Assembly: GCF_002994745.2 (NCBI RefSeq)
Contig: NC_037090.1
Span: forward strand, 35,149,001 to 35,213,000
Length of the DNA stretch: 64,000 nucleotides
Direction: 5' to 3'
Origin: Rosa chinensis
Lineage: Eukaryota > Streptophyta > Magnoliopsida > Rosales > Rosaceae
The position numbers and the translations under genes were made by a program. Positions 22,400-34,218 of the stretch are shown in pieces (positions within the stretch are counted from its first letter, which is position 1; each line of letters opens with the position of its first letter). The notes under the pieces were generated by a model, which had not been told where the DNA came from, ran no database searches, and worked only from the letters and a program-made list of their open reading frames with translations.

Positions 22400-23438
22400 A
22401 TGTCAAATCTCAACAAGCTTGACTTTGTTGCTTTGGAAGTTTCCGGAAGGAACTACCTCAAGTGGACCCAGGATGTCAAGCTCCATTTGACTGCAAATAA
22501 GATGAGATCAACAATTAATGCTGACAACATCGCCCCTGAAGATATGAAGGTAAGGGCTATGATTTTCATCAGGAAACATATGGAGGAAGCACTCAAGGTG
22601 GAATATTTAGCTAAAGAGGACCCACGGTCCCTTTAGGTTGCGCTAGAAGAGCGATTCAACCATCAGAGGACTATCTACTTGCCAGAAGCAAGACACGACT
22701 GGCAGAACATACGTTTCCAGGATTTCAAGATTGTCAATGAGTATAACTCTGAAATCTGCAGGATTCGGTCACTCCTAAAATTTTGTGGAGAAGAGCTCAC
22801 AGAAGTTGATCTGTTGGAGAAAACTTTCTCCACCTTCCCTTTTTCCTGTATGGACCTGCAACAACAATATAGGGAGAGGAACTTTGCTAGATTCTCAGAA
22901 TTGGTCACCGTCCTGTTGCTCGCTGAAAAGAACAACTACCTACTTTTGAGGAATGATCAAGCAAGGCCCACCGGTACCAGAGCAGTTCCTTTGCCTGAAG
23001 CAAATGCTATTGCCCATCGCGAAAATAACCACGCAAGGAGAAACGGGGGTCGTGGAAGGGGAAGGAGGCCTGAACGTCCGAGACATGGAAGGAGACATGG
23101 GCCCATATGACCGTGACCACCAAGGTAATCGCCCAAGGGGTCGAGGAGGATGTGGACAAGGCCCACGTGGTGGAAACCGAAATGCCGAGGTCCAACAAGC
23201 TCAAATTAGAGAGAATGTTGGCCCAGCCCGTCACCCTCAGAATCAGCATAATCTGTGTTATAGATGTGGAGGCACTGACCATTGTTCCCGCACCTGCCGT
23301 GCAACAAATGAAGAGATAGGAGAGTATCACGCCAGATGCGGAACTCGAGATGCCAACCTTGTGGAAGAGTCAGTCCCTATGGATACCACTTTTGAGATTA
23401 CTGATTTCCAAGCAGCCAATGGACAGATCGAGGATTGA
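22400..23438 (+). pseudogene. Copia-2 gag with CCHC zinc knuckle, stop and frameshift
   Basis: Starts MSNLNKLDFVALEVSG and encodes the capsid region. An in-frame TAG at 22634-22636 lies in the motif RSL-x-VALEERF, where plant copia gag normally has Trp. The second part (22679-23110) has VDLLEKTFSTFPFS. A frameshift near 23000-23110 moves the reading to the frame of 22953-23438, which has an Arg/Gly-rich stretch (RPRGRGG) and the knuckle CYRCGGTDHCSRTC (23256-23297, CX2CX4HX4C). Role in an intact element: virion formation and RNA packaging. Confidence 0.92.
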
Positions 23439-23640
23439 AAACTCAAGGACATGGACATAATAGGCACTTGTGCCATATCTATATTATTATTATTATGAAT
23501 AATGCTTTCTATTTGTTTTTAGATTATCTTTGGTGATCTTTGGAATATTGATTTTATAATTTGGATATGCTTGGATGTTTAATTCAATAAAGTTATTTAT
23601 TTCATACATGTGATCCATTGAATTAAATTTATGAATAGGC

Positions 23641-26600
23641 ATGTCTTGTGGGGAAGTTTGTTGTCTAGCTGATAGTGCTACTATGCACACCATACTCCGA
23701 GATAGGAAGTATTTTTCAAACTTATTGCCTACTCTGTGACAACTATATCAGGTCAATCCAACTTGATAGAGGGCTATGGCAAAGCTCATTTTATGTTGTC
23801 TAATGGTACTGAATTTACCATTAATGAGGCCTTATATTCTCCATGTTCCAGAAGAACGTTATTGAGCTTTAAGGACATCCGAGCCAACAATTATCACGTT
23901 GAAACCACTGAGGAAAAAGGAGTGGAATATCTTTGCATAACATCCAACCTGTATGGCCAGAAGCATACATTGGAGAAGCTGAAATGCCTTTCGAGTGGTC
24001 TCTACATGACCACCATTAGATCGATTGATACAAATCACATAACTAGCCAGAAGCTAACCAATTCGAGCAACTACTTGCTTTGGCATGACCGTTTGGGACA
24101 CCCAGGTCAAAGTATGATGCGCCGTATCCTAAATTCATCCCACGAGCATCCACTTACCAAAAAGGATCTTGTGTATAGTAACACATTATTCCAAGCATGC
24201 TCATTGGGAAAATTAAATGTAAGACCATCATATGCAAAGACTGAAAAAGACTCTAACCTTTCCCTAAAAAGGATACAAGGGGATATATGTGGACCTATCC
24301 AACCACCATGCGGACCATTTAAATATTTCATGGTTTTGGTTGATGCATCAACAAGGTGGTCACATGTTACACTATTGTCTACAAGAAATGCTACGTTTGC
24401 TAAACTTCTTGCCTAGATTATTAAATTGAGGGCTCACTACCCGGATTATCTAATAAAGTCCATAAGACTTGATAATGCTGGAGAGTTTACATCAAGATCT
24501 TTTGATGATTATTGCATGTCCCTTGGGATTAATGTTGAGCATCCAGTTCCCTATGTTCATACCCAGAATGGTCTCACAGAAGCGTTCATTAAAAGATTAC
24601 AAATGATCGCACGGACCTTGGTAATGCACACCAAGCTTCCAGTATCTGCGTGGGGCTATGCAATTTTGGATGCAGCTATGTTGGTCCGACTAATGGCCCA
24701 TTGCCACCCAACCTTATTCCGCGTTATAATTGGTTACTAGGTATAAACCTGATGTTTCGCACTTACGTGTATTTGGGTGTGTAGTTTTCATGCCAATTGC
24801 GTCGCCACAACGTACAAAAATGGGTCCTCAACGACGGATGGGCATATATGTCGGTTATGAATCCCCATCCATTATACACTTTTTAGAGCCCTTGATAGGC
24901 GATCTCTTTACCGCTAGATTTGCGGATTGTCATTTTGATGAGACAGTCTTCCAGCCGTTAGGGGGAGATAAGAACATTACCGTTCCTGATGAACGTTGTG
25001 AATTGACGTGGAATGTCCCTACTATGTCTCATCTTGATCGCCGAACCGCACAATGTGATAATGAAGTACGGAGAATTCTAGATCTACAGAGTGTAGCCCA
25101 AAATATGCCAGACGCTTTCTTTGATCTAGCTAAAGTGACGAGATCACATATACCTGCTGCAAATGTGCCTGCAAGGATAGATGTCCCTATAGGATATGTC
25201 GCCCCAGATGGACGAGGTACGACCATGGCGGCTAACCAGTCACATGTCCTTGCCCAGAAGCGAGGTAGACCACTACGTTCGAAGGATTCTTATCCCCGGA
25301 AGAGGGTAAAACTGGCACAAAAGAATCCACTAGACATTGCGATCTCAACTGATCCATCTCATGAGACAATTCCGAATTATGGGTCTATCCTAGAAGAGAC
25401 GACGTTGGGGGACGCTCCAACGTCTGAACCCACTCCCGAGAATAGAGAAATCTCGGCAAATTATGCATGCTTAAGTGAGATCTGGAATAGGAATGAGATT
25501 GTCATCAATGATATATTTGTATTCGCAATAGCTACCGAAATTATAAATAGCGATGACATCGAACCTCGCTCCATTGACGAATGTCAACGTAGAGACGACT
25601 GGCCAAAATGGAAAGAAGTAATCCAGGTCAAATTAGATTCCTTGACAAAGAGAAAGGTGTTTGGGCCTGTAGTTCCCACACCTCCCCATGTAAGGAAGCG
25701 TAATGAGAAAAACGAGATTATGAGATACAAGGCTCGTCTAGTGGCTCAAGGATTTTCTCAACGCCCTGGGATTGATTACGAGGAGACATATTCTACTATA
25801 ATGGACGTCATAACGTTCCACTACCTTATCAGTTTGGTAGTTTCCGAAAAACTGAGTATGCAGCTAATGGATGTGGTCATAGCTTATCTCTATGGGGATC
25901 TTGATACAGAGATATACATGAAAGTTCATGAAGGACTTAAGATACCCGATGCAAATAGTTCTAGACCATGGAACACGCTCTCCATTCGTTTGAGGCGTTC
26001 ACTCTATGGATTAAAACAATCCTGACGGATGTGGTATAACCGTCTAAGTGAATATTTGATCGGGATGGGATATATAAACAATGAAATATGCCCATACGTG
26101 TTTATTAAGAAAACAAGTTCTGGATTTGCAATTGTGGCTGTCTATGTCGATGACATGAATCTGATTGGTACTCTTGAAGAGTTCAAAGAAACCGCAAAGC
26201 ACCTGAAGTCTGAATTCGAGATGAAAGATCTTGGGAGAACGGATTACTACCTTGGCCTGGAGCTCGAGCACCGTGCTGATGGCATTCTACTTCATCAATC
26301 AAACTACATCTAGAAGATGTTAAGACGTTTTAATGAGGATAAAGTAAAGCCCTCAAGCACTGCCATGGTTGTTCGAAGTCTAGATCCTAAGAGAGATCCG
26401 TTTCGTCCTGCAGATGATAACGAAGAGATATTGGCACTAGAAGTCCCATATCTAAGTGCAATAGGCGCATTATTGTACTTGGCTCAATGCACTAGACCTG
26501 ACATTTCATTCTCTGTGAACTTCTTAGCTAGATATAGTTCTGCGCCAACACGCCGCCACTGGAATGGCATAAAAGACATTTTTCGCTACCTTAAAGGTAT

Positions 26601-27183
26601 GACCGATATAGGCTTATTCTATCCCTCTGCATCAAGAAATGGATCAAACCCCCTTGATCCTCAGAATGATGCTCGCCTTGTTAGATATGCTGATACAAGC
26701 TATCTATCAGACCCGCATAAGGCGCGTTCCCAAACTGGTTATGTCTTTACCGTTGGGAATACTGCAATTTCTTTGAGGTCTACAAAACAGACTCTTATTG
26801 CTACCTCTTCGAATCATGCTGAGATTCTAGCTCTTCACGAAGCAGTACGTGAATGTATATGGTTGAGAGCCATCACAAAGCATGTTAGAAGCACATGTGG
26901 ACTGTATTCCACTACTGATAAACTAACCACTATCCACGAAGATAATGCTGCTTGTATTAAGCAAATGATGACGGGTTTCATCAAAGGAGACAACACCAAA
27001 CATATTGCACCGAAGTTCTTCTTCAATCAGCAACAACATGAGCATCAGAAGATTGAAGTCAAGCATATTCGATCTAAAGACAATCGTGTAGACCTCTTTA
27101 CCAAGTCACTACCAAAGTCTACATTCCAGAAGCATGTTCAAGGTATTGGTCTACGTAAACTATCTGAATTACCTAACATGTAA
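23641..27183 (+). pseudogene. Copia-2 pol polyprotein (protease, integrase, RT, RNase H), degenerate
   Basis: The protease site LADSATM is at about 23668. The frame 23736-24416 has LLSFKDIRANNYHVET and the GAG-pre-integrase motif LLWHDRLGHPGQSMMR. Integrase: GDICGPI (first Asp), RLDNAGEF (second Asp), NGLTEAF (Glu), all three retained. Reverse transcriptase: VRKRNEKNEIMRYKARL, QLMDVVIAYLYGDL, RSLYGLKQS, VYVDDMNLIGT (catalytic YVDD). RNase H: YADTSYLSDPHKARSQTGYV and HEDNAACIKQM. It ends KLSELPNM at 27183. Breaks: TAG 24414-24416 where Copia-1 has CAG, a frameshift near 24700-24740, TGA 26023-26025, TAG 26311-26313. The frames in between are long, so decay is moderate. Confidence 0.93.
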
Positions 27184-27671
27184 TTTTCAAGGGGAGTATC
27201 ATGAAGCATACCAACTTGACCATCGTGTACTCTTTTTGTCCTTCATCCAGGGTTAATTCTGTCCTACTAGGTTTTGTTACCTGGCAAGGTTTTGACGAGG
27301 CACATCTTTAGCATGGTCACCCCAATTACTGCATCCTGAAGATGCCTTGATTTGACATATATGCATTTACTCATCTTTTCCCTTCGACCACGGGTTTCAC
27401 CCACTGGGTTACCGGGCAAGGTTTTGGTGTAGCAACTCTAATGCATCCCTCTCATAGACATACTATCTACTTATGATGCTGATAAGAAGACTTCACCTAT
27501 CTCTGTTGTGATACAACTACTCCACATTCACGCGCGTTATGCTCTTTTTCTCCTTCGACCAAGGTTGTTTTTCTCCCACATGGTTTTTATTACTTGGCAA
27601 GGTTTTTGACTAGGCAACTTAGAAGCGCTCAGCCTAGGCAACACTATTGACATGAAATATCCAAGGGGGAG
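27184..27671 (+). other. Copia-2 3' untranslated region with triple repeat and polypurine tract
   Basis: Three imperfect copies of a module of about 150 bp, each with a CTTC(C/G)A(C/T)CC(A)-like start followed by GGTT then TGGCAAGGTTTTG and AGGCA. The GGCAAGGTTTT boxes are near 27285, 27417 and 27596. The polypurine tract AAGGGGGAG (27663-27671) directly precedes the 3' LTR. Confidence 0.75.
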
Positions 27672-27909
27672 TGTTGTAAGTAGTTATGGCTAATATCATG
27701 TAAATAGATGAAGAGTCATATATGCCTTTCACTATAGATTAGTGATTGATAGGATTGTGAATAGAAGTAATTGACGTTGCTATTAAATATTGCCTATCAT
27801 CATGTACTCCTATATAAACCCCCTCATGGTGAGATGAATAAACACACTCTATCTCCATGCATCCAAACTCTCTCTTTTTCTGAAACACTTTTGCTTTCAT
27901 TTTACAACA
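27672..27909 (+). repeat. Copia-2 3' LTR
   Basis: 238 bp, TGTTGTAAGTAG to ACAACA. Matches 17193-17358 plus 21076-21134. It has a TATA-like CTATATAAACC near 27810. Confidence 0.93.
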
Positions 27910-28170
27910 ATATGCAATAAATCAAAGATCAATACTCTAGAAATCTTTAGCCAATAATTCGGCACAAAGCACATCTTCCAAAACTCAACTAACTCAACCA
28001 AATACGTACTAGCATGGTCAGACTTATGCTGGCTTAAAAATCACAAATTTAAACTCATGCCATTTGATAAACTAACACAATACTACTTTGAAAACTACCA
28101 GCAAACAAGTCGAAACCTTCTACAATTCCCAGACATCATGTTTATTCAACGATTTAAAGATTGTAAGCAT
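27910..28170. other. CACTA-2 interior between Copia-2 and the hAT
   Basis: About 250 bp of AT-rich sequence resuming CACTA-2 after the Copia-2 target copy ATATG. It ends with the 8-bp hAT target GTAAGCAT. No feature seen. Confidence 0.6.
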
Positions 28171-31100
28171 TAGGGCTGGCCTGAGTCGGTTCTACGATTT
28201 TAAATCCAGAACCCGGAACCGGAACCGAGAAGAGATAATCGGTTCGGGTATGTTGATTTTTGAATCAAGAACCGATATAGAACCGAACCGACCATTCTCG
28301 GGTCGGTTCCTCGGTTTTTCGGTTCCAATCTCAGTTCGGTTTCACACTCGGTTTTTCAGTTTTTCGGTTCCAAGATCAGTTCGGTTCCACTATCGGTTCC
28401 TCGGTTTTTCTATATAGACAAACTGTTTTTCAGCCTTTTCTAGTCTCCAGCTTCTAGTTTTCCTGATTTCCATACATACATTCAAATGATTCAATATTGC
28501 AAATACCATTCACTCATAAAACTCAACATTATCTATAATCTACATATTCAACAATCAACATCAACATAACAAATTAGAAATTTCCAGCAAACTCCCAAAC
28601 TCTCAAAGCTGCAAGTGTATGTACAACCTCAATACTTTCTGGCCTGAAATGAAGACACCAAGCAATTTTGTTAAGCAATATTTCCTGGCCTCAAAACAGA
28701 TGCAATATCTTTTTTTCATTAACAGTTAACAAACAAAAAAACTGAGCAAAACAGACACAGCAAAAGAAAACCCATTTACCAGTTCACCTCAAATGCATAG
28801 TAAATACAAAAATGCCCAGTTCCTAATTCTCAAACCATCAATCCCACACAGTCCAATCAATCCCACACAAAATGAATATCAAATTCTATTGTGGTAAATA
28901 AAATGCATCATCATGGATTGGCTCCCCAGTTCCTAATACAGTACATAAAGAAGAATAGAATGATATTGCAAATTTGCAATGCACTGAACAAAATCAGAAC
29001 ATTTAGAAAGAAAGCAGTGATGAAACACTAATCTTTAAAAAAAACCAGTACCTATATTTAAGTACCTATACATAAGTTCTATTTTCAAAAGCAAAAACCA
29101 CACAGCACACTATGTTTCTCAAAAAGAGTTCCTTAGAAACAGCCTTAATTCAAAAAGAGTTCCAAAGCTAACATGCATCATGTTTTCAATTTACCTAGTT
29201 TAAGCCAACTCAGTCATACCTCACTACCATCATTTAGATAAAGGTGTTCCAGCTCCATCTGAAATAGTCCATGATCTTGTGAGAATTCTTCAATGATCCA
29301 ATTTCCAACTGCAGAAATCAGATGATAGTGTTATCATAAATAAATGCCAACATTTCTTTCATAACTAAATCAAATTCAACATTCAATATACATACATCCA
29401 AATCTAGCAGCAGTTGCACAACATATGTGACCACTGAGACCCGAACAACTTAGCCAAGCGCACCGCTCTCCAACTTTAGCATGTTCTCTACGTATAACTC
29501 AAGAGCAAGAGTACTCTGCAAAAGCAATATAGCATATCTTTAAAAAAAAGGCAATCTTCAGATAGCACTAATCTCATAAAAAATGCAGACATTAAAAGGA
29601 AGAAAACAGATATCAATGCATGATAATATTCAACCACAACAGAAGAAAAGCGAATGTTCAGAGAAAACAAGATTTTGGCAAACATTGACCTGCTTTTTGT
29701 TTGTATGATCAATCCATATCTCATTAGGTATCAGAAAGAAAATAATGATTGCAAAGGACATTTTCTGAGTTAACACTTCAGTACTAGCTCGAGTGCATGG
29801 TAAACTTACAGTTCCTTTTCTGGTATAATATCCATTTAGACCACGGTAAACTAGTATCAGCAAATTTCTGGTATAATATCCATAATGATATTGATATTTC
29901 TAGCCTAAACATAGAGGCCCTTCCTTTTGATTAAACTTAAGCATACAAAAGAAGATTTGGACAATTGGACCAGTCAGATGTTTCTTCCTTTTACCTACTT
30001 GTCAATCAAAGCTAGTCATACCATTATGGTATTAGGCTGGTCTATTATGACCAAAATCAGAGAGCAAAGCAAAAGCAAAAGAGAGCCCAAAGCACCTTTT
30101 TCCCTAACTTACAACTTACTTTCTTTCATCCCTTATCCCTCCTCTTCCTCTTTCCTCTTTTACAAAGCTATCTCAGTATGCAAAGTAGTAGCAGATGCAG
30201 CAGCTGCAGAAGCAACATTGAACCCCACTTGTTGTTTCTTCTGTTGTTCTTGTTGCTGAACCTCCCAACTTGCTTTGGCTATGGCTCCATCATGCACTGG
30301 CACATACTCCTAACCCCAAACAAAACAAAACAAAACAAAAGTAGTGTCATCATTTATTCACAACCAAACAAAGGCAAAAAGAAACATCAGAGACCAAAGA
30401 TGGTAATTGGGTCAAGATTCTTTCTCCAATCACAGGACAGTTTATATTCCATATATGAGCTTCAAATTAATCATACAAGCATGCAAAAATAGTGTTTAAT
30501 CTGCAGATCGACTAACTTTATTTTGTTACAGGGTGTTGCGTTTCCTTGTTTTTCTTTTTGCATCATAACGCAAGGACAAAATAGATCACAGGGTGCAATA
30601 GATCAATATATTTCAGCAGAACAGCGTATGCTTAAGCATATGCTTTGGATCTACAAGTTTCAGCATATGCTTAAGCATTATAGTACCGAAAGAACTATGT
30701 TGGATCTCCAAAACTGAATTTTGCAATCAATCAGTTGAAATTAAGCAACCAAATCGCAGATGGCTAACCAAATCACAGAAAGCTTACATTGACGGAGGTC
30801 GAAGACGGGGCTGCATCAACCAAATCGCAGATGGCTAACAGCCCAACACAAATCGAAGGATGCGATGTTTCTGGGTTCCAAACTTTGAGGGCGATCGTCT
30901 TGCTCGTTTGGGTTTTGATCATAAGAATTGGGGTTGGAGAATGGAGGCGCAGAGAATGAGCGTTTCTGCATTAGAGAGAACTGGAGAAGAGACTAACGCG
31001 ATGTTTTTAGGGTTTTGATCGAGTGGATAGGAGTTATTCGGATGGGATTTGGCGTCTGATCACATGGGAAGGGGTCTATTTTACAGAAATAAGCTCGGCC

Positions 31101-31304
31101 CTAATATCCACTTATACACTGACATATGTATTTCGGTTCCAAGGGAGTTTTAAAAACAAGAACCGGAACCGAACCGAACATACTTCATCTGGGACCGAAC
31201 CGTAAAAACTGTAAATACATATGCCGCAAAACCGAACCGAACCGGGTTTTTCAGTGCGGTTCGGTGCGGTTCCTTCGGTTTTACGGTTCTCCAGGCCAGC
31301 CCTA
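28171..31304. mobile_element. Non-autonomous hAT transposon
   Basis: The left end is TAGGGCTGGCCTG and the right end, reverse-complemented, is TAGGGCTGGCCTG, a 13-bp TIR. The target duplication is 8 bp and perfect (GTAAGCAT at 28163-28170 and 31305-31312), diagnostic of hAT. The ends are rich in CCGAACCG/CGGTTCGG repeats (28190-28400 and 31130-31290), which probably serve as transposase-binding subterminal motifs. No hAT dimerisation domain or transposase is seen in the 3.1 kb. The interior is AT-rich with only short open frames. It inserted in CACTA-2. Confidence 0.93.
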
Positions 31305-31312
31305 GTAAGCAT

Positions 31313-32781
31313 CCACAAATTTAAAGTGTAGAAAAGAACTTCATCACGTGTATCTCTCGATTTTGACCAGATTCCTTAAAAGCATCTGAGTTTCATTTCA
31401 AAATTCTTGAGGCATATTTTCCTCGTCAATAGTAATACAAAAAATTTGAGACATAAATAGAGTTAATTTCTCAAGTTCATTCAAGTACCTACCAAGAAGT
31501 GAACAATCCAAATTCTAGCAAATTCAAAATTTTACCATGACGATGACGAGTAATGCTATAAGAATATGTGCCTTCAGTTATTTCAGTGTATAAATTAGCC
31601 TCCCTGGCAGCACGTCCTGCACAATTAACCTGGTTCCAAATGTTACTATATATACAAAAGTAGGACGAAGAATATATATGGCCAGATTTTGCATGGAAAT
31701 GTAAGAAACAGCTAGTGCATCCTAACCTACTCCACTAACACCACATTTTGAGTCGATAATAGTATTTTTAGACTGAATGAGATTAGCCTACAAAGAAAGT
31801 CCATTAAGAAAACCAGGATGTTGTGATTGACTAATATGGGTGATCAAAACAAGCTCTATGTGCCTAACCATACCATTCTTCATACTCAGATATATCATTT
31901 GTATTCTACTTATAACTTAAAAGATGGTTTTTTTTTTTTTTTTTTTTTTAACTTTATAACTCACTGGACTACCTAAAAAGTAATCTTGCTGTTCACTTTT
32001 CACATTACTTAAAAGAAAAACTCGCTCGAATAAGAATCCTAGTCTTTAACCAGAGCCATGCAAAAGGTACCAATGACAATGAATATGTACCCTAAATGGA
32101 TGATTCAATGACAAAGGAAGAAGATAATGAAAACAAATTTGAACCTAAACCAAATGCAAGAAAAAAGTTTGACCCGTCTGCTTAAGAGTTTCATTCATGG
32201 TCTTCAGAGGTTGCACCTAGAATCCTAATGACTTGGGTGTTGAGGTTTGCCTCTACACTTGTAACCCCTAAAAGAAAACCCCATTAAGCATAAGATAATT
32301 GCTATTGATGAGAGGCAAAAATTCTAGTATAATCTAGTAGCTCAAAAGTCTCACCATCAACAACAGTAGCATTTTCTTGACAGCCTTAACACAAACCCTC
32401 ACATTTCATATCTACCATGTACTCTGTCTGTTACCAACCAAAACCAACAGTTTAGATTTTTAGCAAGATCAGCAGACCCTTAATTTTCATAACTAAAAAA
32501 CGCCAGCATAGATAACTGTTTCCTCTAAAATAAACATCAAATCAACTCCAGCCCAGGAAACTCATATCCTAATCAAAATTTCTCAATAGGAACATATGCA
32601 ATCAATATAGTTAAACCAAAAGAAAGTAAATTCCTGAAGGTTGGAAGTTACCAATAGCTCTGACAATACAGCATCATTTTGCAGTTGAAAAACAATAAAA
32701 TTTGCAGAATCAGTAAAGAAAAGTTAAGTACTTGAAGATTTACAATAGAAACCATCAATGAAATTTAAGTAAATCGACGAA
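31313..32781 (-). other. CACTA-2 interior with one exon-like segment
   Basis: AT-rich and mostly featureless, with a T run at 31928-31950. On the minus strand 31616-31536 is bounded by an acceptor (AATTGTGCAG) and donor (GTAAAATT) and encodes RAAREANLYTEITEGTYSYS, so it may be a captured exon. The protein is not recognised. Confidence 0.4.
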
Positions 32782-32844
32782 TCAAATTAAACCCATCAAA
32801 GAATGAATAGAAAACAAAGAAGGGTGTGAGAATTGAAGTGAGAC

Positions 32845-33084
32845 CTGAAAGGAGGGCTTCCGTTCCGATGTGGGAGCTTTCATGTGGAGAGCTGAGGAAG
32901 AGTGGGTAAGGCTTGTAGCGAGGAACAGAAGATTTGGGTTTGGGGAGGAGGAGGAGAGAAAGGAAAGCTTTTGAGTTGAGGGAATCGGAAAGATTGAGAG
33001 GAAGAAGAGGAAGAAAAGGCATTGGCGGCCGATAATAGAACGAGAGGCAGCTATGGCACTAGCCACGGACCTTAGAAATGCCAT
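32845..33084 (-). pseudogene. Captured first exon with organelle-targeting-like peptide
   Basis: The minus-strand ATG at 33084 opens 80 codons ending exactly at a donor site (CAG/GTCTCAC). The N-terminus MAFLRSVASAIAASRSIIGR is rich in Arg, Ser and Ala without acidic residues, as in mitochondrial or dual-targeting presequences, and a Ser-rich stretch follows. It looks like a first exon of a nuclear gene for an organellar protein, captured in CACTA-2. It may belong with the exon-like segments at 31536-31616 and 16465-16592 on the same strand, but the phases do not prove it. Gene not identified. Confidence 0.4.
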
Positions 33085-33399
33085 TTTAGCTTGTTTTGTA
33101 TTTGGTTTTCGAAACAGGAAAGATTGAAATAGTGACCATATAGGCTTTGTTTTTGATTTCGAGTTCGCGAACTCGCTTCTCGCAATCGTAAGGCAGCAGA
33201 GGCGTCAGAAATTGGATCGATTAGGGAGAAAGAAGTGAAACCTAAAATCATAATCGAGTTGCTGAAGGTGGTAATGGATCGGAGAGAGATGCCGCCGGAG
33301 AAAGCATCTTAGGTTGACTGCTCGAAGAAGTCTTGGATGGCCTCCGTGTTTATGTTACCGCACTTCGTTTCTCCAATCCCAGATTGTAACCTTGAGCGA

Positions 33400-33570
33400 C
33401 ATCTTGGGGATTTGAAAATTGAAAAATCGAGGATTTCAAATTTGAGGATCCAGACAGAGTGTGGTGGAGATTTTAAAATTGAAACCCTAGAAAGCTGAGG
33501 GAAAGATTTGAAATTTGGGGATCCAGACGTTGTATGGTGAGGATTTGAAAATTGAAACCCTGGAAAGCTG
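33400..33570. repeat. Imperfect ~65-bp tandem duplication
   Basis: The block GGATCCAGACxxxGTxTGGTG followed by GATTTxAAAATTGAAACCCT and GGAAAGCTGAGG occurs twice (33448-33505, 33518-33578), with a third partial copy upstream (33410-33450). It gives the minus-strand open frame at 33309-33659 its repeated FQFSNPHH-like segments. That frame is therefore probably not a real gene. Confidence 0.6.
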
Positions 33571-33729
33571 AGGAAAAGAGTGAGGGTTTGGGAGAGTGAT
33601 CGAGGCTTTGGCTGTAGGTTTTGGTTCTGGGGAGACGCTGTCGAGAGACTGAGGAGCATTGGGTTTTGGTTTTGGGTCTGTGTCGAGAGAGAGTGAGAAG
33701 CTTTGAGTTTTTTGTTATTTTTTTGCCCA

Positions 33730-34215
33730 AGTGTTAGGGTTTCAAGCCGGGCCTATATCAATTTGGACAAGCCCTATCAATTTGGACAAGGTCTCACACA
33801 ACAGAATTTTATAAAAATGTAGTCTGAATACAGCCATTTTAAATTTGAGGTTTGTCTCCTATCAATTTGATTGTCCTCTTTGGAGAGTTGGAGATATATG
33901 ATGGTGGGAAATCTCCCTCCTTCTTGTCAAACATATTGATCAGACCACAGTTTTTAAATTTTTTGTCGTATGATCAATACATGTTGGGGGGAAATTTTGG
34001 TCTAAGATGGGATTTGGCACCACAGAGATGGTGGGAAATTTGCCGCTCAATGTTTTTTGGGTCATACAACAGTTTTATCCTTAAACGTCTTCTGAACTAG
34101 TTCATAATTCCATATCAGATGACAGATTTTATAAAAACGACGTACAACAAAAATAAAAATCAATCAGACGACAGAAAACTATGATGCGTCGTCTGATTCA
34201 ATTTTTGTAGTAGTG
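33730..34215. repeat. CACTA-2 right subterminal region
   Basis: Carries CAGATGACAGATTTTATAAAAACGACG, CAGACGACAG and GTCGTCTGATTC, the inverse of motifs near 15310-15600, then the right TIR ending at 34215. Direct repeat ATCAATTTGGACAAG twice near 33757-33790. No gene. Confidence 0.7.
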
Positions 34216-34218
34216 CAT

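Larger units (their letters stand above)
17193..27909 (+). mobile_element. Copia-2: Ty1/copia retrotransposon with CACTA in its 5' LTR
   Basis: Plus-strand element. The 3' LTR is 27672-27909 (238 bp, TGTTGTAAGTAG to TTTACAACA). The 5' LTR is 17193-21134, interrupted by CACTA-3. Flanking 5-mers are ACATG (17188-17192) and ATATG (27910-27914), a target duplication with one C/T difference. A polypurine tract AAGGGGGAG abuts the 3' LTR. Gag, protease, integrase, reverse transcriptase and RNase H follow in copia order. The 5' LTR lacks about 19 bp present in the 3' LTR (GGTGAGATGAATAAACACA). The LTRs differ by roughly 4% by eye. Several stops and frameshifts make it non-autonomous now. Same broad family as Copia-1, but the LTRs are unrelated. 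Confidence 0.95.
15288..34215. mobile_element. CACTA-2: 18.9-kb CACTA transposon with nested elements
   Basis: Terminal inverted repeats: left CACTACTTCAAAAATTGAAT, right (reverse complement) CACTACTACAAAAATTGAAT. They continue through CAGAYGACG for about 28 bp with two mismatches. The 3-bp target duplication is CAT (15285-15287 and 34216-34218). Subterminal TCAGACGACAG-type repeats occur at 15310-15600 and 34100-34200. Removing Copia-2 (17193-27909) and the hAT (28171-31304) leaves about 5 kb. No TNP2-type transposase is visible, so it is non-autonomous. It holds exon-like pieces of host genes at 16465-16592, 31536-31616 and 32845-33084, all on the minus strand. Confidence 0.9.

Noticed and set aside
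28088..28417. 109-codon open frame rich in Arg and Phe
   Set aside because: It crosses the hAT boundary at 28171 and encodes the CCGAACCG subterminal repeats.
33309..33730. Minus-strand 116-codon open frame as a gene
   Set aside because: Generated by an imperfect tandem DNA repeat and not matched by any family motif or splice context.
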